Part shown: positions 10,817 to 22,641 of the stretch, in pieces | How the letters are laid out: each line of letters starts with the position of its first letter | Numbering within the stretch: the first letter of the stretch is position 1 | Source: Turnera subulata | Taxonomy: Eukaryota > Streptophyta > Magnoliopsida > Malpighiales > Passifloraceae | Reading direction: 5' to 3' | Assembly: GCA_028386065.3 (NCBI GenBank) | Contig: JAKUCV010007499.1 | Span: 147,661 to 211,660, forward strand | Length of the DNA stretch: 64,000 nucleotides | Program-made: the position numbers and the translations under genes | Notes under the pieces: generated by a model | The model's input: the letters and a program-made list of their open reading frames with translations, nothing else | Databases searched by the model: none | What the model was told of the DNA's origin: nothing

Positions 10817-11560
10817 AAAGATAACATCAGATAAAAAGAATAATCATAGAGAAGAATAATTATAAGAACTCACGGTTCATTTCTTTCAAGTAGTTTCTCT
10901 ATATTTATAAAACGAAGAACTGCCGAAGAGTCGGCGAAAACTACGAACAAGGATAACATCAGATAAAAAGAATAATCATAGAGAATAATAATTATAGGAA
11001 CTCACGGTTTATATTTTTTCAAGTAGTTTCTCTTTATTTATAACTATATAGTAGGAGCTAGAAAAACCAACAAATTAGTATAATTACCCTTATATACAAT
11101 TAAAAAACTATAAAAAAAACAAAAATTTACCACATGAACAATGACTAAAAATAATAATATAATTTAAAAATTAAACTTATATAATTTAGAATATCAACAA
11201 ATTAAAAAATATTATTAACAACAATTAATTTATAAATTTTTATCTAATACTAAAACTAATTCTAAACAAAACAATAACGAAGAACAAGGATGGCATAACG
11301 AAGAACTGCCGAAGAGTTAGTGAAAACTACGAACAAGGATAACACAGCGAAAAAGAATAATCATAGAGAAGAATAATTATAAGAACTCACGGTTTATATT
11401 TTTCAAGTAGTTTTTCAATATTTATAGAACGAAGAACTGCCGAAGAGTCAACGAAAACCACGAACAACGATAACATCAGCGGAAAAGAATAATCATAGAG
11501 AAGAATAATTATAAGAACTCACGGTTTATATTTTTTCAAGTAGGAGCTAGAAAAACCAAC
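10817..11560 (+). repeat. ~133-bp tandem repeats (right part) with recurring AT-rich spacer
   Basis: Unit starts are found at 10914, 11300 and 11431. The spacer beginning TAGTAGGAGCTAGAAAAACC at 11047 and again near 11541 is the same as the block at about 7749, so a higher-order pattern (spacer then repeat units) is repeated three times across the element. Confidence 0.8.
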
Positions 11561-11883
11561 AAATTAATTACCCTTATATACAATACAAAAAATATATAAA
11601 AAAAAACAAAAATTTACCAATATGAAAAATGACTAAAAAAAATAATAAGATAATTTTAAAATTAAACTTATGTAATTTAGGATATCAAAGAAATAATAAA
11701 TATTATTAACAATAATAGATTTATAAATTCATATTCTATTACATAAACTAATTCTAAATGATGTGTATTCATCTACCTAGATTTTATATATAAGTTCTTT
11801 TCAAGATTAAGATTAATATCACACCACGTAATTTAAAATATATAATACTATGCCACGTGCATCGCACATGTAGAAAAAACTAG

Positions 11884-13231
11884 TTATAAATAAATTCATA
11901 AAAAGAAAAAACAAAGAAGGCCTAAAAAAGAAATCTTATGGTGGGGACTTTTTACGTTTGATTAATTGTGAACCTATTCCCTGATTAGGAGTAATTGGAG
12001 TATTTAAATATATCTAAGGAATGTGTAGATTTACTTCCTAAATAATACACATAAATTAGGAAAGAAAAATAAACTATATCCTGAGAGGGATGGAGGGAAT
12101 AAATTAGAATAAATCCTAAAAGAAAATGAGAGAACCCTCAAGAATACTTTGTTAACGTAAATGGGAGGTTCAACTAATCAAATCAAACCTGGGAGTCCCT
12201 CTAATCAAATATTTCCTAAAAACTGCAAATATTTTACCATCTTTGCAATTAATGATCACTGTAAATGTCCTTGTTTACAAGTTTTTTCAAAACAAAAAAA
12301 TATCCATTCTATAATGTGTATGTGTGTGTGCAGATTTTATAATTATGGCGGATTCGCAAATTCTAGTTTTTTTCTTTTTTTTTTGGTAGAGGCAAATTCT
12401 AGTTAGTATAAGAAGCAGAAAACTTCCTTATTAGAGCAAATAAAATCGCAAATGGAAGGCCTAAAAAATGGAACATATTTTACCAACTTTGCAAATAGGG
12501 GAAGCTATTTAGTCGAACCCACTTTTAATGCATTTTTACTCGGATTTGAAGCATCAATTCAGTCCTCATTAACTTGTCTTCAAGCACATCAATACTATCA
12601 TGTTAGTTTGGACTGCAAAGGAGCCAAATTCAAACAAATCCCCGTGTATGAACATGAGCATGGTCCCCTCGCTCAATGTGTACCTTCTAGAAGCCTACCA
12701 TGATTCTTAGAGGATCACTATCCTTATCAAGGCAAATCTTCTTGGCAACCAAAAACAACAAAAACAATTCTTCTAGATTTACTTACCCAACAAGACAAGC
12801 AAACACTAGGCCATAACTATTAGCCCAATATGAACACTTGAAAGCTGCAAAGAAAAACCCATCTTGGAACCACAAAAGCCCATCCCCAAACATCCAAATT
12901 TTGGACCCAAAACTCACAGTTCACACTTGACATACACACCATCGTCATCCATGACCTCTCTGATGTATGTAAAATGGTTGACCGTCTTAATCTTCAAAAA
13001 TCACTTCAAAGTTCAAACTCAAAAGAGGACACACGGCTCAGTGTTTTCCTACGTGGAAGCAGATCCATCCTCCACGTGTACATTACATCGATCAAGGTTC
13101 CGTTTTTAAGGGAATAGATATGGATATATTGAAAGATACAAACTTTACTTTGACCATTTCCCTCTTCACTCCGTCCTCTTCATACATAAACCGGACCTTA
13201 CCGCTCCGTATATATACTCTGTCACCCCCCA
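11884..13231. other. Intergenic and upstream region of GPX gene 1
   Basis: No coding gene is recognised. About 12331-12410 holds a diverged copy of the block upstream of the defensin-like gene. Near 13231 it becomes the GPX1 promoter. Confidence 0.45.
13073..13216 (+). promoter_or_regulatory. GPX1 promoter: G-box and TATA box
   Basis: CACGTG at 13073-13078 in TCCACGTGTA is a G-box/ABRE-like core. GTATATATAC around 13208-13216 is a good TATA element but lies only about 20 bases before the first ATG at 13232, so a start site at the usual distance would fall at or past that ATG. Confidence 0.55.
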
Positions 13232-15420
13232 ATGCTCCGCTCATCACTTCGCATATTTCCTCGGAGAAATCTAAGCATTGCATCTTTATCTGCGTCTCTT
13301 ATCTTGTCAAAGAAGTTGTCTTTCCATTCAAAGCCGACCCTTTTCCAATCCTTGCATAATTTTCCGGTTCCTCTGGTTTCTGGGTCGATCAAAGCAGGGG
13401 ATTTCAGGGCTTCATTGGGTTCTTTGAGATTTGATCATACAATGGCCAGCAATTCCAACGCTCAAACTGTCCATGACTTCACTGTTAAGGTAGTTTCGTT
13501 CCATTGTTCCTTTCTGGGTTTGTTTTGTTGATTATGCCTGTATTGGTGCTTCCTTGATGTTTATAGTTTTGACGGATGAGGTGATTTTGGCATTGGTAGC
13601 TAGCACTGATCTGCTGGAATTTTGAAGTTCTAAAGGATTTGTACTTTGCTTTCTGAAAAGTTAGAGGATTAACTATTGAGAAAAATAATACCAGAAACCA
13701 AAAGTGGATTTGTTCGTAGTTGAGTTGTGGGCATGTTTAAACATAGCAGAATCTTCTGGTTTTACTCATTCTGCAAGTATTCTTTAGTTATGCACAAAGC
13801 AATGAAGCTTCCATCGCTTCAAATAGTATGTGACAAATCATTGAGGGAATAGTGGTGGTGATAAAATCATAGCTTTTGGTTTTCCTGTGTTATTAGCTGT
13901 TTGTCTTAGCAGTTGAGAGAATTGCATTCATTCCATCAGTAAAAGATTTGTCTATGTTGGCTCTTTTGCCTGTTGTTCGACTCAATGGGAACTAGATGTA
14001 GGGCCGCGTTTAATGGTTTCTCCTAGCTTTGTGGTTGAATTGTTGCAGTAACATTCTTTCTAACTTTGAATTCTGCTTTGGTTTTCTTTTCATTGTAGGA
14101 TGCTAGGGGGAACGATGTTAATCTCGGCACTTACAAGGGGAAAGTCCTGCTGATTGTTAATGTTGCGTCGCAATGGTACCTATTTGCTCCTTTTTTTTTT
14201 CCTTTTTTTTTTCTTGATGGGAGGTTCCTTTCCTCCTTTGGTTGGCGGTGTTGTTTGTTGAAGCTACTCTTTATGCCTGTTTTAAAGGAATTCCTGCTTA
14301 AGAAGATGTTTGAATCTAGAATGGTTCACCAAGATCCACCTTGTTAGAACCAAATTCCATGCACTAATGAGAGCATCAATACTAGAGAGTGGGAAGCAGT
14401 AGCTTGTTGAGGGAGTTAATTAGTTTTTAGATTAAAAAATGTTGTGGAAAACCTTCCTTTGATATACTGGAGCATCATCTAGATCAGCCTTCATTCATTT
14501 GTTTATTTTACACCGACTAATCTTAACTGTGGTGCAGTGGCTTGACTAATTCAAACTACACAGAACTCACCGAGTTATACAAAAAATACAAGGATCAAGG
14601 TTTGCTTCTATTTGTCATTATGTTTGTTGTGTTACTTTAGGTCTCATATACATGCAATTCATATGTTTTCCCAACAAATATCACTGTAAATTTTTGGCTC
14701 ATGCTACCATGCTGAATTTACCTTTAACCTCTCTGTGTTTCTTTTCTAAGGTCAAAATGGAACTGAAATTGTTGACAATCATTCTACGATGTTGTATCTA
14801 AAACATGTACTCGTGTTTTATTCTTACCCTTTTCTCTTGCTGTAGGTCTGGAGATTCTTGCATTCCCCTGTAATCAATTTAAATCCCAGGAGCCTGGAAC
14901 CAATGAAGAAATTGTGAATTTTGTTTGTACTCGCTTCAAGGCCGAGTATCCCATCTTTGATAAGGTAGGAGCCGAAGTTTACTTGTCTTTCAATCTTAGA
15001 AAGTAGTGTGTCCTACAATGTTCAAAGCAGTGCATAGCTTAGAGATCCAGTTTCCTTATCCTAGTAGCATGGTATGAGTTTGCAGTAGGAATTCAGACAC
15101 ATGATTTTCTGCTTGCTCTTTATATAGGTTGATGTCAATGGTGACAAAGCTGCTCCACTTTACAAGTTCCTGAAGTCTAGCAAAGGTGGAATCTTTGGGG
15201 ACGGTATCAAGTGGAATTTCTCAAAATTTTTGGTTGACAAAGATGGACATGTTGTGGACCGCTATGCTCCAACTACTTCCCCTTTTAGCATCGAGGTTAG
15301 ATAGTTTGCATGCCCGCATAACCTACTGCAGTATTTTCTCCAACTGTTAGCAACTAATATTATCTTGGCTGGTTTTACCCCTTGCAGAAAGATATCAAGA
15401 AGCTGTTGGGCGTTGCATAA
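13232..15420 (+). CDS. GPX6: Glutathione peroxidase / thioredoxin-dependent peroxidase, organelle-targeted (GPX6-like)
   Basis: Six exons: 13232-13489, 14099-14175, 14538-14599, 14846-14964, 15128-15295, 15388-15420. All junctions are GT-AG and the frame closes to 238 residues. Residues 1-70 ([20 protein letters not shown]...) are Arg/Ser-rich with almost no acid residues, a mitochondrial or plastid transit peptide. A second in-frame Met at residue 71 (13442) would give a cytosolic form. The fold then follows the plant non-selenium GPX pattern: peroxidatic Cys in SQCGLTNSNY (split by intron 2), FPCNQF, resolving Cys in [11 protein letters not shown], and Trp/Asn in IKWNF. These enzymes reduce lipid and hydrogen peroxides with thioredoxin. 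One oddity: the usual CNQFG is CNQFK. It is the first of three tandem GPX genes. Confidence 0.95.
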
Positions 15421-16127
15421 ACACTGAAAGCAGAGATGCATAATCATCTTGTGAAAATCAAGAGTGGATACTCGCAGGAATAAAAATCATGAGTTCGCTG
15501 TACTTTTAGTCTTTCTCCTTAGATACGTGTATTTGACATGAAATAATTCAACTTTCAGTGAAAAAGAATTTTAGTAATCTTGTACTCATTTTCAGGAGTG
15601 TCCTCTTTCTAGGATGTATCTTTGTATATGATAATTAAGAAGATGCACCCTGCAGCTTCTTTTGCATTTTATGCTTTATTTGTTTCCCTTCTATGTCGTT
15701 TTGTGAGTCTCACTTGTATGCAACCAGAGAAAAGAAAACGCTTCTAGCGAGCTATTTGATCTTTGGTTGAGATTAACTTAGCTGTGTTTGTACACATATA
15801 CACACAATGGCGTGGCGGCCATACTCCCCAATTATGTAACTTAGTACAGCTCAAACATATTTCCATTTGGAAGAATAACAGGTTGTCCGGAAATGATTTA
15901 TTGCTTAGGGCGGAGTCGAAACTACCTCACAATACATACCACTGCCTATATTGCATCAGGTCTAGCCTGAAAAAAGAGAATGACAAACTGGGGATTGTCG
16001 TCAGATGTAGAAAGGCCAAACCCAATCTTTCAGAATGCATATATATATATACCCAATTTCATATTTTTAAGCACCACATCACATTTCCTTGCGAATGTTG
16101 GCTTTTTTTTTAAATAAGCGCGTTTTG
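15421..16127. other. 3' flank of GPX gene 1
   Basis: Presumed 3' UTR to roughly 15650, then unique-looking AT-rich sequence up to the MULE. The last ten bases (16118-16127, GCGCGTTTTG) are the left target-site copy of the MULE. No gene is seen. Confidence 0.5.
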
Positions 16128-16434
16128 GGTAAAAAAGTTTTTCTTGTCCCTTCACTTTTTCTTTTTCGCATTTGTTGTCCCTCTTCCTTTTTTTTCACTC
16201 AACATGTCCCTGAACTCTCATTTTACCGGGCCACCATGTCCTTCTTACCCCCAGCAGCCGGTTGGTGCGTGAGAGGATGACACGTGTCCGTGGGGCCCAC
16301 ACCGGCCGAAATTATTTTTCTTTTTTCCACTTTCTTTCTTTCCTAATTTCCATTTTCCGGAAATTCTTTTTCGGTTTTATGTAATTGGTTTTTTTAATAA
16401 ATATTGGTGGGCCCACGCACGCATTGAAAAAGCT
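16128..16434 (+). repeat. MULE left terminal inverted repeat
   Basis: Starts GGTAAAAAAGTTTTTCTTGT and ends at CATTGAAAAAGCTA. It is the inverted copy of 24099-24405. It lies about 145 bp upstream of the GRF ORF start and probably supplies its promoter, as TIRs do in maize MuDR. Confidence 0.93.
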
Positions 16435-16578
16435 AATTATAAATTTTCACATCTGTCTCTATCGAGCTATTAAGTACGAGAGCTCGTGTCTTTGTTTCTC
16501 AAATTTGAAGAACCCTAATTCCTAATTCTTGATTCCCAAAGTTCCAACTCTCTTCTGATTTGTTTTTTCGTCTCCACC

Positions 16579-17004
16579 ATGTCTCAATCTTCTTCTTCAT
16601 CCAACCTGTCATTCAAATCCATTTCTTCTAAGCGCACAGGGAGTCGTCTTCGCGTTAATGCGGATTTTGTCATTTCAACCGTTGGGCAGAAACCTGATTA
16701 CAATTACGAGGGTGCGATATTTTGTTCATGTGGGCAGATGTCTCCAAGGTGGTACTCATGGAGCAACGACAACCCAGGGAGGAGGTTTAACAACTGCGGT
16801 GGTTCAAAGAGAAGTGGGTTTTGGAGATGGGTGGACGGGCAGCATGACGAAAGAGCACAGCAATTGTTGATTGGGTTGAGGAATAAGGAGAGGCAACTCA
16901 TCATTCGCAATAACGAACTGGAAGAAGAGGTACAGAAGTTGAAAGCAGAGCTGAACATTATCCGCATACACATGGCAGATGTTGGTGGTGAAAGGTCAAT
17001 TTGA
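16579..17004 (+). CDS. GRF zinc-finger protein with C-terminal coiled coil, MULE accessory gene
   Basis: Single-exon ORF of 141 codons inside the MULE. After a Ser-rich N-terminus, residues about 50-90 form a GRF-type zinc-binding motif: FCSCGQ, then SWSNDNPGRRFNNC, then GFWRWVD. GRF fingers bind single-stranded nucleic acid in TopoIII-alpha, APE2 and NEIL3. The usual fourth ligand just before the GF(F/W) pair is Ser here (KRSGFW), so metal binding may be altered. Residues about 95-135 (LRNKERQLIIRNNELEEEV) predict a coiled coil. It runs convergently with the transposase and occupies the place of mudrB in maize MuDR, to which it has no visible similarity. A role in transposition is inference. 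Confidence 0.8.
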   Translation: MSQSSSSSNLSFKSISSKRTGSRLRVNADFVISTVGQKPDYNYEGAIFCSCGQMSPRWYSWSNDNPGRRFNNCGGSKRSGFWRWVDGQHDERAQQLLIGLRNKERQLIIRNNELEEEVQKLKAELNIIRIHMADVGGERSI

Positions 17005-17870
17005 TGCCTTCGAGTCCCCGCAGCATGCTTGGCTTTGAGCTTCGTACTAGTTTGCATTGTTATTAGTTTGCATCAGTAAGGTAGTTGGTTGTTTTAGTAA
17101 TGAAAGCATGTGGATTTAGAAGCCTTGGGTTGTTGTTGTTTGATGAACTGGGTTGTTGTTGTCCATCATGAATGGCAGTGAAATGTCGTTGAAACCCAAT
17201 TTTATAATTTAGAGTAGTTTAGCATTATCCTGTCAATCGAGAAAGTTGAATGAATTTCCGTGGAAACTGAATTGGTTTTTGTTGGTTTTTGTTGTTGTGA
17301 TCAGAGTTGTTGATATTGAGTGTGTATGCTAAACGAAGGTAGTAGGAGCACTAAATTTTAAGCTGATTTGGGTAAAAAAACTTTAAGCTCGGTTGAGATT
17401 GATGTATTTAAGTTGTGTGGATCACACAAAGACCGAGTAAGAGGGGTGCAAGCAGAAGATGTTGCAACATTCAGCTGAATCCGCAATGAAAGCAAACTCT
17501 TGGTGTCCAGAAGCTGAATTGGGTAAAAAATACCTCAACTGAAAAGATAATAGGTTTGATTCATAAGCGTAACCAAATACATCGAATATGCAGACAACTA
17601 CAAGCATGAATTGCCCAGAGGGAAATATCCAAAAACATTACATTACTTCGAAATGTGCTTGCCCAGCATCAAATTTCCAAATTGCATAATACACCAAAAG
17701 CATCAAGTATCCAAATGCATAATACACCAAAAGTATAACATCAAATGTGCTTCCCATAGGCAAATATCCGAATGCAGCTGCATTGAATGCTAGCTAAATG
17801 TCAACAGTCAATATCTAAACGCCAAAAGCAGGATGCATCCAACTGGAAGATTTGCAGGTCCTAGTGCTTT
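17005..17870. other. Convergent intergenic region inside the MULE
   Basis: Between the GRF ORF and the transposase stop. It presumably holds the two 3' UTRs. No other ORF of note; AATACACCAAAAG-type short repeats at 17688-17735. Confidence 0.5.
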
Positions 17871-20800
17871 TCAATTGGAAGTGGTGCCACCTCTCCTTCG
17901 ACGTTGTGCAGGTCTACCTCTTCCTCGACCGCGAGCCCCTCTATTACCTCTGCCCCTAAGGCCAGTTCGAGCAAGAACTGGAAGCTCAGGAGCTTCTGCA
18001 ATGCCCGATTAAAGAAGCAACAATGTAAGCCAATAGAAGCAACAATGTAAGCCAATAGAAGCAACAATGCATTAATCTAAAGTATTCATACCAATCAATA
18101 AGATCCAATGTACAACAAACATCGTCAAGTAAAAATGTACCTTCAGGATTATCTTGGACATTTGAAGTGTTTTGATCACGCATCCTTTGAACATGCATTC
18201 TATCAGTCACTGTCATCCTTGGTCTGCCTCGGCTACTAGGCACACGGTGGATTCTTTGAGACCTTGTACCAGGCTACATGGGAGTAAAAAAAAGCAGATA
18301 TTATTTGTAAATTCCCCAGCTTAATGTAGTGGAAATGTGAATATAAGCATATGTACATGCTTACACTTACATTTTCAACCATGAATCCCGATTCAGTAAA
18401 TAACACACCCCTTCCCTCACCGAAGTTAAACCTTCTGTTAGTTCTTCTCACTCTTCCTCTATTACTAGGTCTTTGAGGATTTTGACAGGTAGGATGCATA
18501 ACATGTTGTTGTAATGGCACAACTAACTACATTGCATGCATGAAATTAGATGAAGTTGATAACCAAAGTGATGGTCTGACACTCTACCACAGAACTGATA
18601 CGATTTTTACCTCATCAATAGGATTGCCATTTGGGTGACTGCTGTCAAACGGTGGTGCATTATTACTCCCTGATTCACCCTCAGTATGCACCTATATAAG
18701 GTTCGCAGAATGTGTCAATATAGAGATAACAATTGATAATTATTTAAAAGATGGTCAAATCCATTATACCTGGCTAAATCTCCCACTTCTTGTGTTAGGA
18801 ACCCTTACAGGCTGTGCTGATGAACGAGTTGGTGATTGAATCGATGAATGAACAGGTGTGACAATGTCAGCCTGTTGAGGAAGTGGTTCATGCTGCAAAA
18901 AATATAGAGAACAAAGCAAATTAGAATTCGTATAGCCGAATTAACATTAGTATAGTTAGTTCTACCATGTACCTCAGCAAATCTGCCACTTCTAGTAACT
19001 GGTACCCTTACAGGGCGAACAGGTGACTGGGGTGCTGCAGGGGCTGTATCTTCAGGTTCTGTTCGGGCCTGTTAATAGGTACATAAGAATGTGATGTAGG
19101 TGACAATGCAATTTTATGACAACAATATGGTGTATATACGCGACAATGTGTTACCTTCCTCTTCCTGGAAGATTCAGCAACACACCCATTATGAGCATTC
19201 TGATATGCTTCTCCAGTGGTGCCTTGCTGTTGTTGTGCTTGCTGTAGATGAATAAGCATGAATCATATTGGGCAACAACATTCATTGCGGCAAAAAATAC
19301 AAAATACCAGAATTCTTAGGATGCCTCACCTGCTTCCCCCTACATGTGGCAATGTTGTGTCCATATTCCAGGCACAATTGACACTGCATTTGCCTAGAAA
19401 TTTTTGACCTCCTCTGTTTGTAAGGTAACCCAAAAATTATCACATGTTAACTGCAATAAGAATGCAAGTCCATTTCAAAGAAAAAAGCTGCAATGTAGTA
19501 TCTGAGAACCCTTTCCTTCCCAAAACTCCCAGATTCTTTTTGTCTGAGGTCTGCCTCTTTTGGTGTCAACCTCAGGTGGCTGGATGGCCGGCTTGTCAGT
19601 GCATTCCCAGAAAAGTTCTCCAGGAACAGGGTTCAGTGACAATTTGTAGGAGTTGATGTAGTTATCCTTGTGGTACCATCTGCTCACATAGTCCTCCACA
19701 TTGTCCCTATCATGACTTATGGCAGCAGTAGCATGTGCACAGGGAATTCCTGTCAGTTCCCATGATCTGCATGTGCACTGACGCTTGATTTTGTCCACTA
19801 CAAAGACATTCACACCATCTATGCACTCATACTTCCCACTTCCATTAGGCTGAACCAAATAATTGGCTGCTATTTCCTTGTTCCTCTCAATTTCATGGGT
19901 GATTCTAGAACCAAACTGGTTTCTCCAACCAGATCTCCCCTCAGAAACCGTTAACTGCTTAGAAGCAATCCGACTCATCATTAGTCGACGAATATCTTCC
20001 AGCATCGACACAATTGCCTTGAATCTAGCCTCAATGATAAAACAATTGAAGACCTCACACATATTATTGTCTACGACATCTGACTTACACCATGTCTCTT
20101 GAAAGGCTCGACAAAACAACTTGGGATTCGCTTCAAGAAAATCCTTCCTTGCTTGTTCTGAAATTTCATCGAAATCACTAACAAGCTCTTCCAGTTCTTG
20201 CACTGTGGTGGCTTTAACACACTTCCAGAAATGTATCTGCAGCTCTTCCCCTCTATTTGCCTTCGTCCATTTGGCAAATATATGCCTTGCACACCTTCTG
20301 TGTTCAGCATATGGAAGGAGGTCTGCAACAGCTCTAATAAGCCCCTGCAGCATATAATTTCATGTCAGACTCTATGTTATAAGACACACGAACTCACAAC
20401 TCATTCCATATTTGTGCAATTAAAAAATTCAATTACCTTGTGTTGGTCAGACATGAATGTCCACCCCTGACCATTCCCAACATGTATTCCCAAATCTTTC
20501 ATAAGGTACCATAAAAACCATCTCCAATTTTCGGTGTTTTCTACACGCACCACAGCCCATGCCAATGGGTACATTTGATTATTGGCGTCCCTACCAACAG
20601 CTGTGAGAAGTTGTCCACCCAAATATCCCTTCAGAAAGCAACCATCAACTCCGATTATACGCCTGCATCCAGTCTTGAATCCAACTTTGAGTGCATGGAA
20701 ACATATATACAGCCTTTTGAATACATGGCTGCCTTCTTCAGCTTCCAAATAAACAGAGCTTCCCGGGTTAGTCACCTTCAATGTTTCCAGGTAATCCTCA

Positions 20801-22641
20801 AGTCTGACATACTCCTGAAGCACATCACCTTGGAAATGCTTATTTATTGCTTCCTTTGCATTTTTTGCCTGCCACCAGCCACCATTCATCCTAAATTTCT
20901 TTCTTGCAGCTTCTTGGATCTGTGTTGGCCTCATATTTTGAGAAGCTGATCCGAACTTGTCCACCAAATACCTTGCAATGACTTTATTTGTAAGACGCTT
21001 GCTCTTGTTTCCAGCTCCACAATCGTGCTTCTTGTAAGGGTATTTTCTAATGACCCATATCTTATTTGGCTTATGGTAGGTGACCTGAACAAACCATCTA
21101 CAAGTTGCCACCTTGCATTTTCCTCTCAATCTGTCATTATCTATCTTCTTCCACTTGATATCCCTCCTCTCCTTGATGGTATAACGGTCGAATGCCTGCT
21201 TTGCTTGATCTCTGGTTGTAAATATCATACCCTCATGAAAGTGAGGGGACTTGTCTGTAGGGTTGAAGTACATTGATGTTCGCTTCCTCCTCTGCATAAC
21301 CTCCCCTTCACCATCACTGGCTTGTACATCCAGAAAACTACCTTCATTGTCTGAGAAGGTATAATCATCTTCATTCCACTCACGCCTTCGTAGGTCCCTT
21401 ATTCCTTCTTCCAATGCATTTAACTCTGCGGATCCTTCATTGCCATGATCACTTCCATTAGCCCTTTGTTGTCTGCCCTCTTCAGTCCTTGCTTGTCTGC
21501 CAGCTTCATTGCCTTCTTCTTCTGCACCTATGTGAGTTTGAGTACCTCCGTCATTGTCACCCTCATTTGCATCTCCCTGTTCAGCTTCCCCCTGCTCTGC
21601 TGCCCTCTTTGCTGCTGCTTTCCTTCTTATCCTTTCCCTTCTTTTCCTTGCTAATGTTTCTTTTAGATGCCTCCTATATAGCTGTAGCTCATCGTCCTCA
21701 TTGTCTGTCAATTCATGGACAGGGGCCCAACGATCTGCATCGACTGTGTCTCCAATCTCGTGGTCAGCATCTGCTCCTAAAGTGACATGGTACATGTGCT
21801 CTGCTTCATCTATTAAATCAGCATTGGATCCATCTTCATCTTCAATTGCATCCTCCTCTTCCGCTGCTTCATCTTCTTCAGCTACATCGTCTTCAGCTCC
21901 ATCTTCTTCACCTTCATCATCAGAATCACATGTTTCTTGCTCTCCACCTACATTTAACTGGCAGCCTTCATTCTCCTCACCAACCTCACCCAATACCTCA
22001 TTAATGGTCAGACTACTCTCATCTCTCTCACTTACACCTCTATTAATGGCCTGGCTACTTTCACCTCTCTCACTTACTCCTCTAGTATTAATGCCCCTGC
22101 TACTCTCACCTCTCTCACTTATACCCCTATTCATGCCCTCACTGCTCTCACCTCTATGACCAGAACCAAAGGCCTCACTTATCCTAACCGCATCTAACTC
22201 ATCTCCCTCAGCATCATTGTAAGACACAGGAACTGGAATATTTAATCTTCTGACCACATTCACAGGGTTATCTACCCCAAAAAAAGGGTGGTCCTCTTCA
22301 CCATGCTCCACATATATATCTGCCTCACCCTCCTTCAACAGTAACTCTACTAGTGGCCCACATGAATTGTCATTATCCTGGACCTCGTGCAGCTCCTCCT
22401 CAAGAGTGGTGTCTCTGTCCTTTCCTGCATTTTCCTCCTTCGGTACCCTATAATATATTATCTTCACATTCAAATAACCCAACTTCGAGCACACATACAT
22501 CAACGAATGGTAGAAAATCTTATCAACATCATATGGTATTTTCTGCACACTGTCTACCACATACATCAGATGGGGTACCCGTCTAAATTCCCCACCAATA
22601 TGCACATTCAAGGTTATAAAATCGTCGTCTGATGCCATCAC
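17871..22641 (-). CDS. MULE transposase (mudrA-like), ten exons
   Basis: Exons, minus strand: 22641-20437, 20344-about 19530, 19413-19330, 19241-19155, 19068-18973, 18892-18770, 18691-18611, 18526-18371, 18273-18141, 17995-17871. All sites are GT-AG and in frame except the end of exon 2, where I find no in-frame donor. Domains: N-terminal PB1-like segment (1-80), a long Glu/Asp-rich stretch (about 230-330), the MuDR DNA-binding region near 465-560, and a MULE catalytic core. The DDE residues appear to be D in IGVDGCFLKG (about 662), D in FMSDQH (about 733) and E in NMCEVFN (about 830). Then come a SWIM finger CTCRSWELTGIPCAHA (about 922), a CCHC knuckle CQLCLEYGHNIATC in exon 3, and an Arg/Gly-rich tail ending RGRGRGRP. 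About 1300 residues. It cuts and joins the element by its TIRs. Confidence 0.9.

Larger units (their letters stand above)
7609..11883 (+). mobile_element. Probable non-autonomous Helitron with internal tandem repeats, interrupted by a solo LTR
   Basis: The 5' end TTATACTATATATAAAAGCACG resembles plant Helitron 5' termini (TCTATACTATATAAAAG-like), and the 3' end is a hairpin (GTGC-ATC-GCAC, 11838-11848) followed about 30 bases later by AAAAAACTAG and a T. CTAG preceded by a short GC hairpin and an insertion between A and T are Helitron signatures. There is no RepHel coding, so it is non-autonomous. Inside are ~133-bp repeats and AT-rich spacers. A 2.5-kb LTR interrupts one repeat. Net Helitron length without it is about 1.76 kb. 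The 5' dinucleotide is TT rather than TC, which lowers confidence. Confidence 0.55.

Noticed and set aside
7980..11560. CRISPR-like regular repeats
   Set aside because: Units are ~133 bp and contiguous, without unique spacers; eukaryotic Helitron context.
12161..12703. Two short plus-strand ORFs (81 and 83 codons)
   Set aside because: No domain, no codon bias, no splice context; chance in AT-rich DNA.
21554..22159. Ser-rich 201-codon plus-strand ORF
   Set aside because: Antisense shadow of the Glu/Asp-rich part of the MULE transposase.
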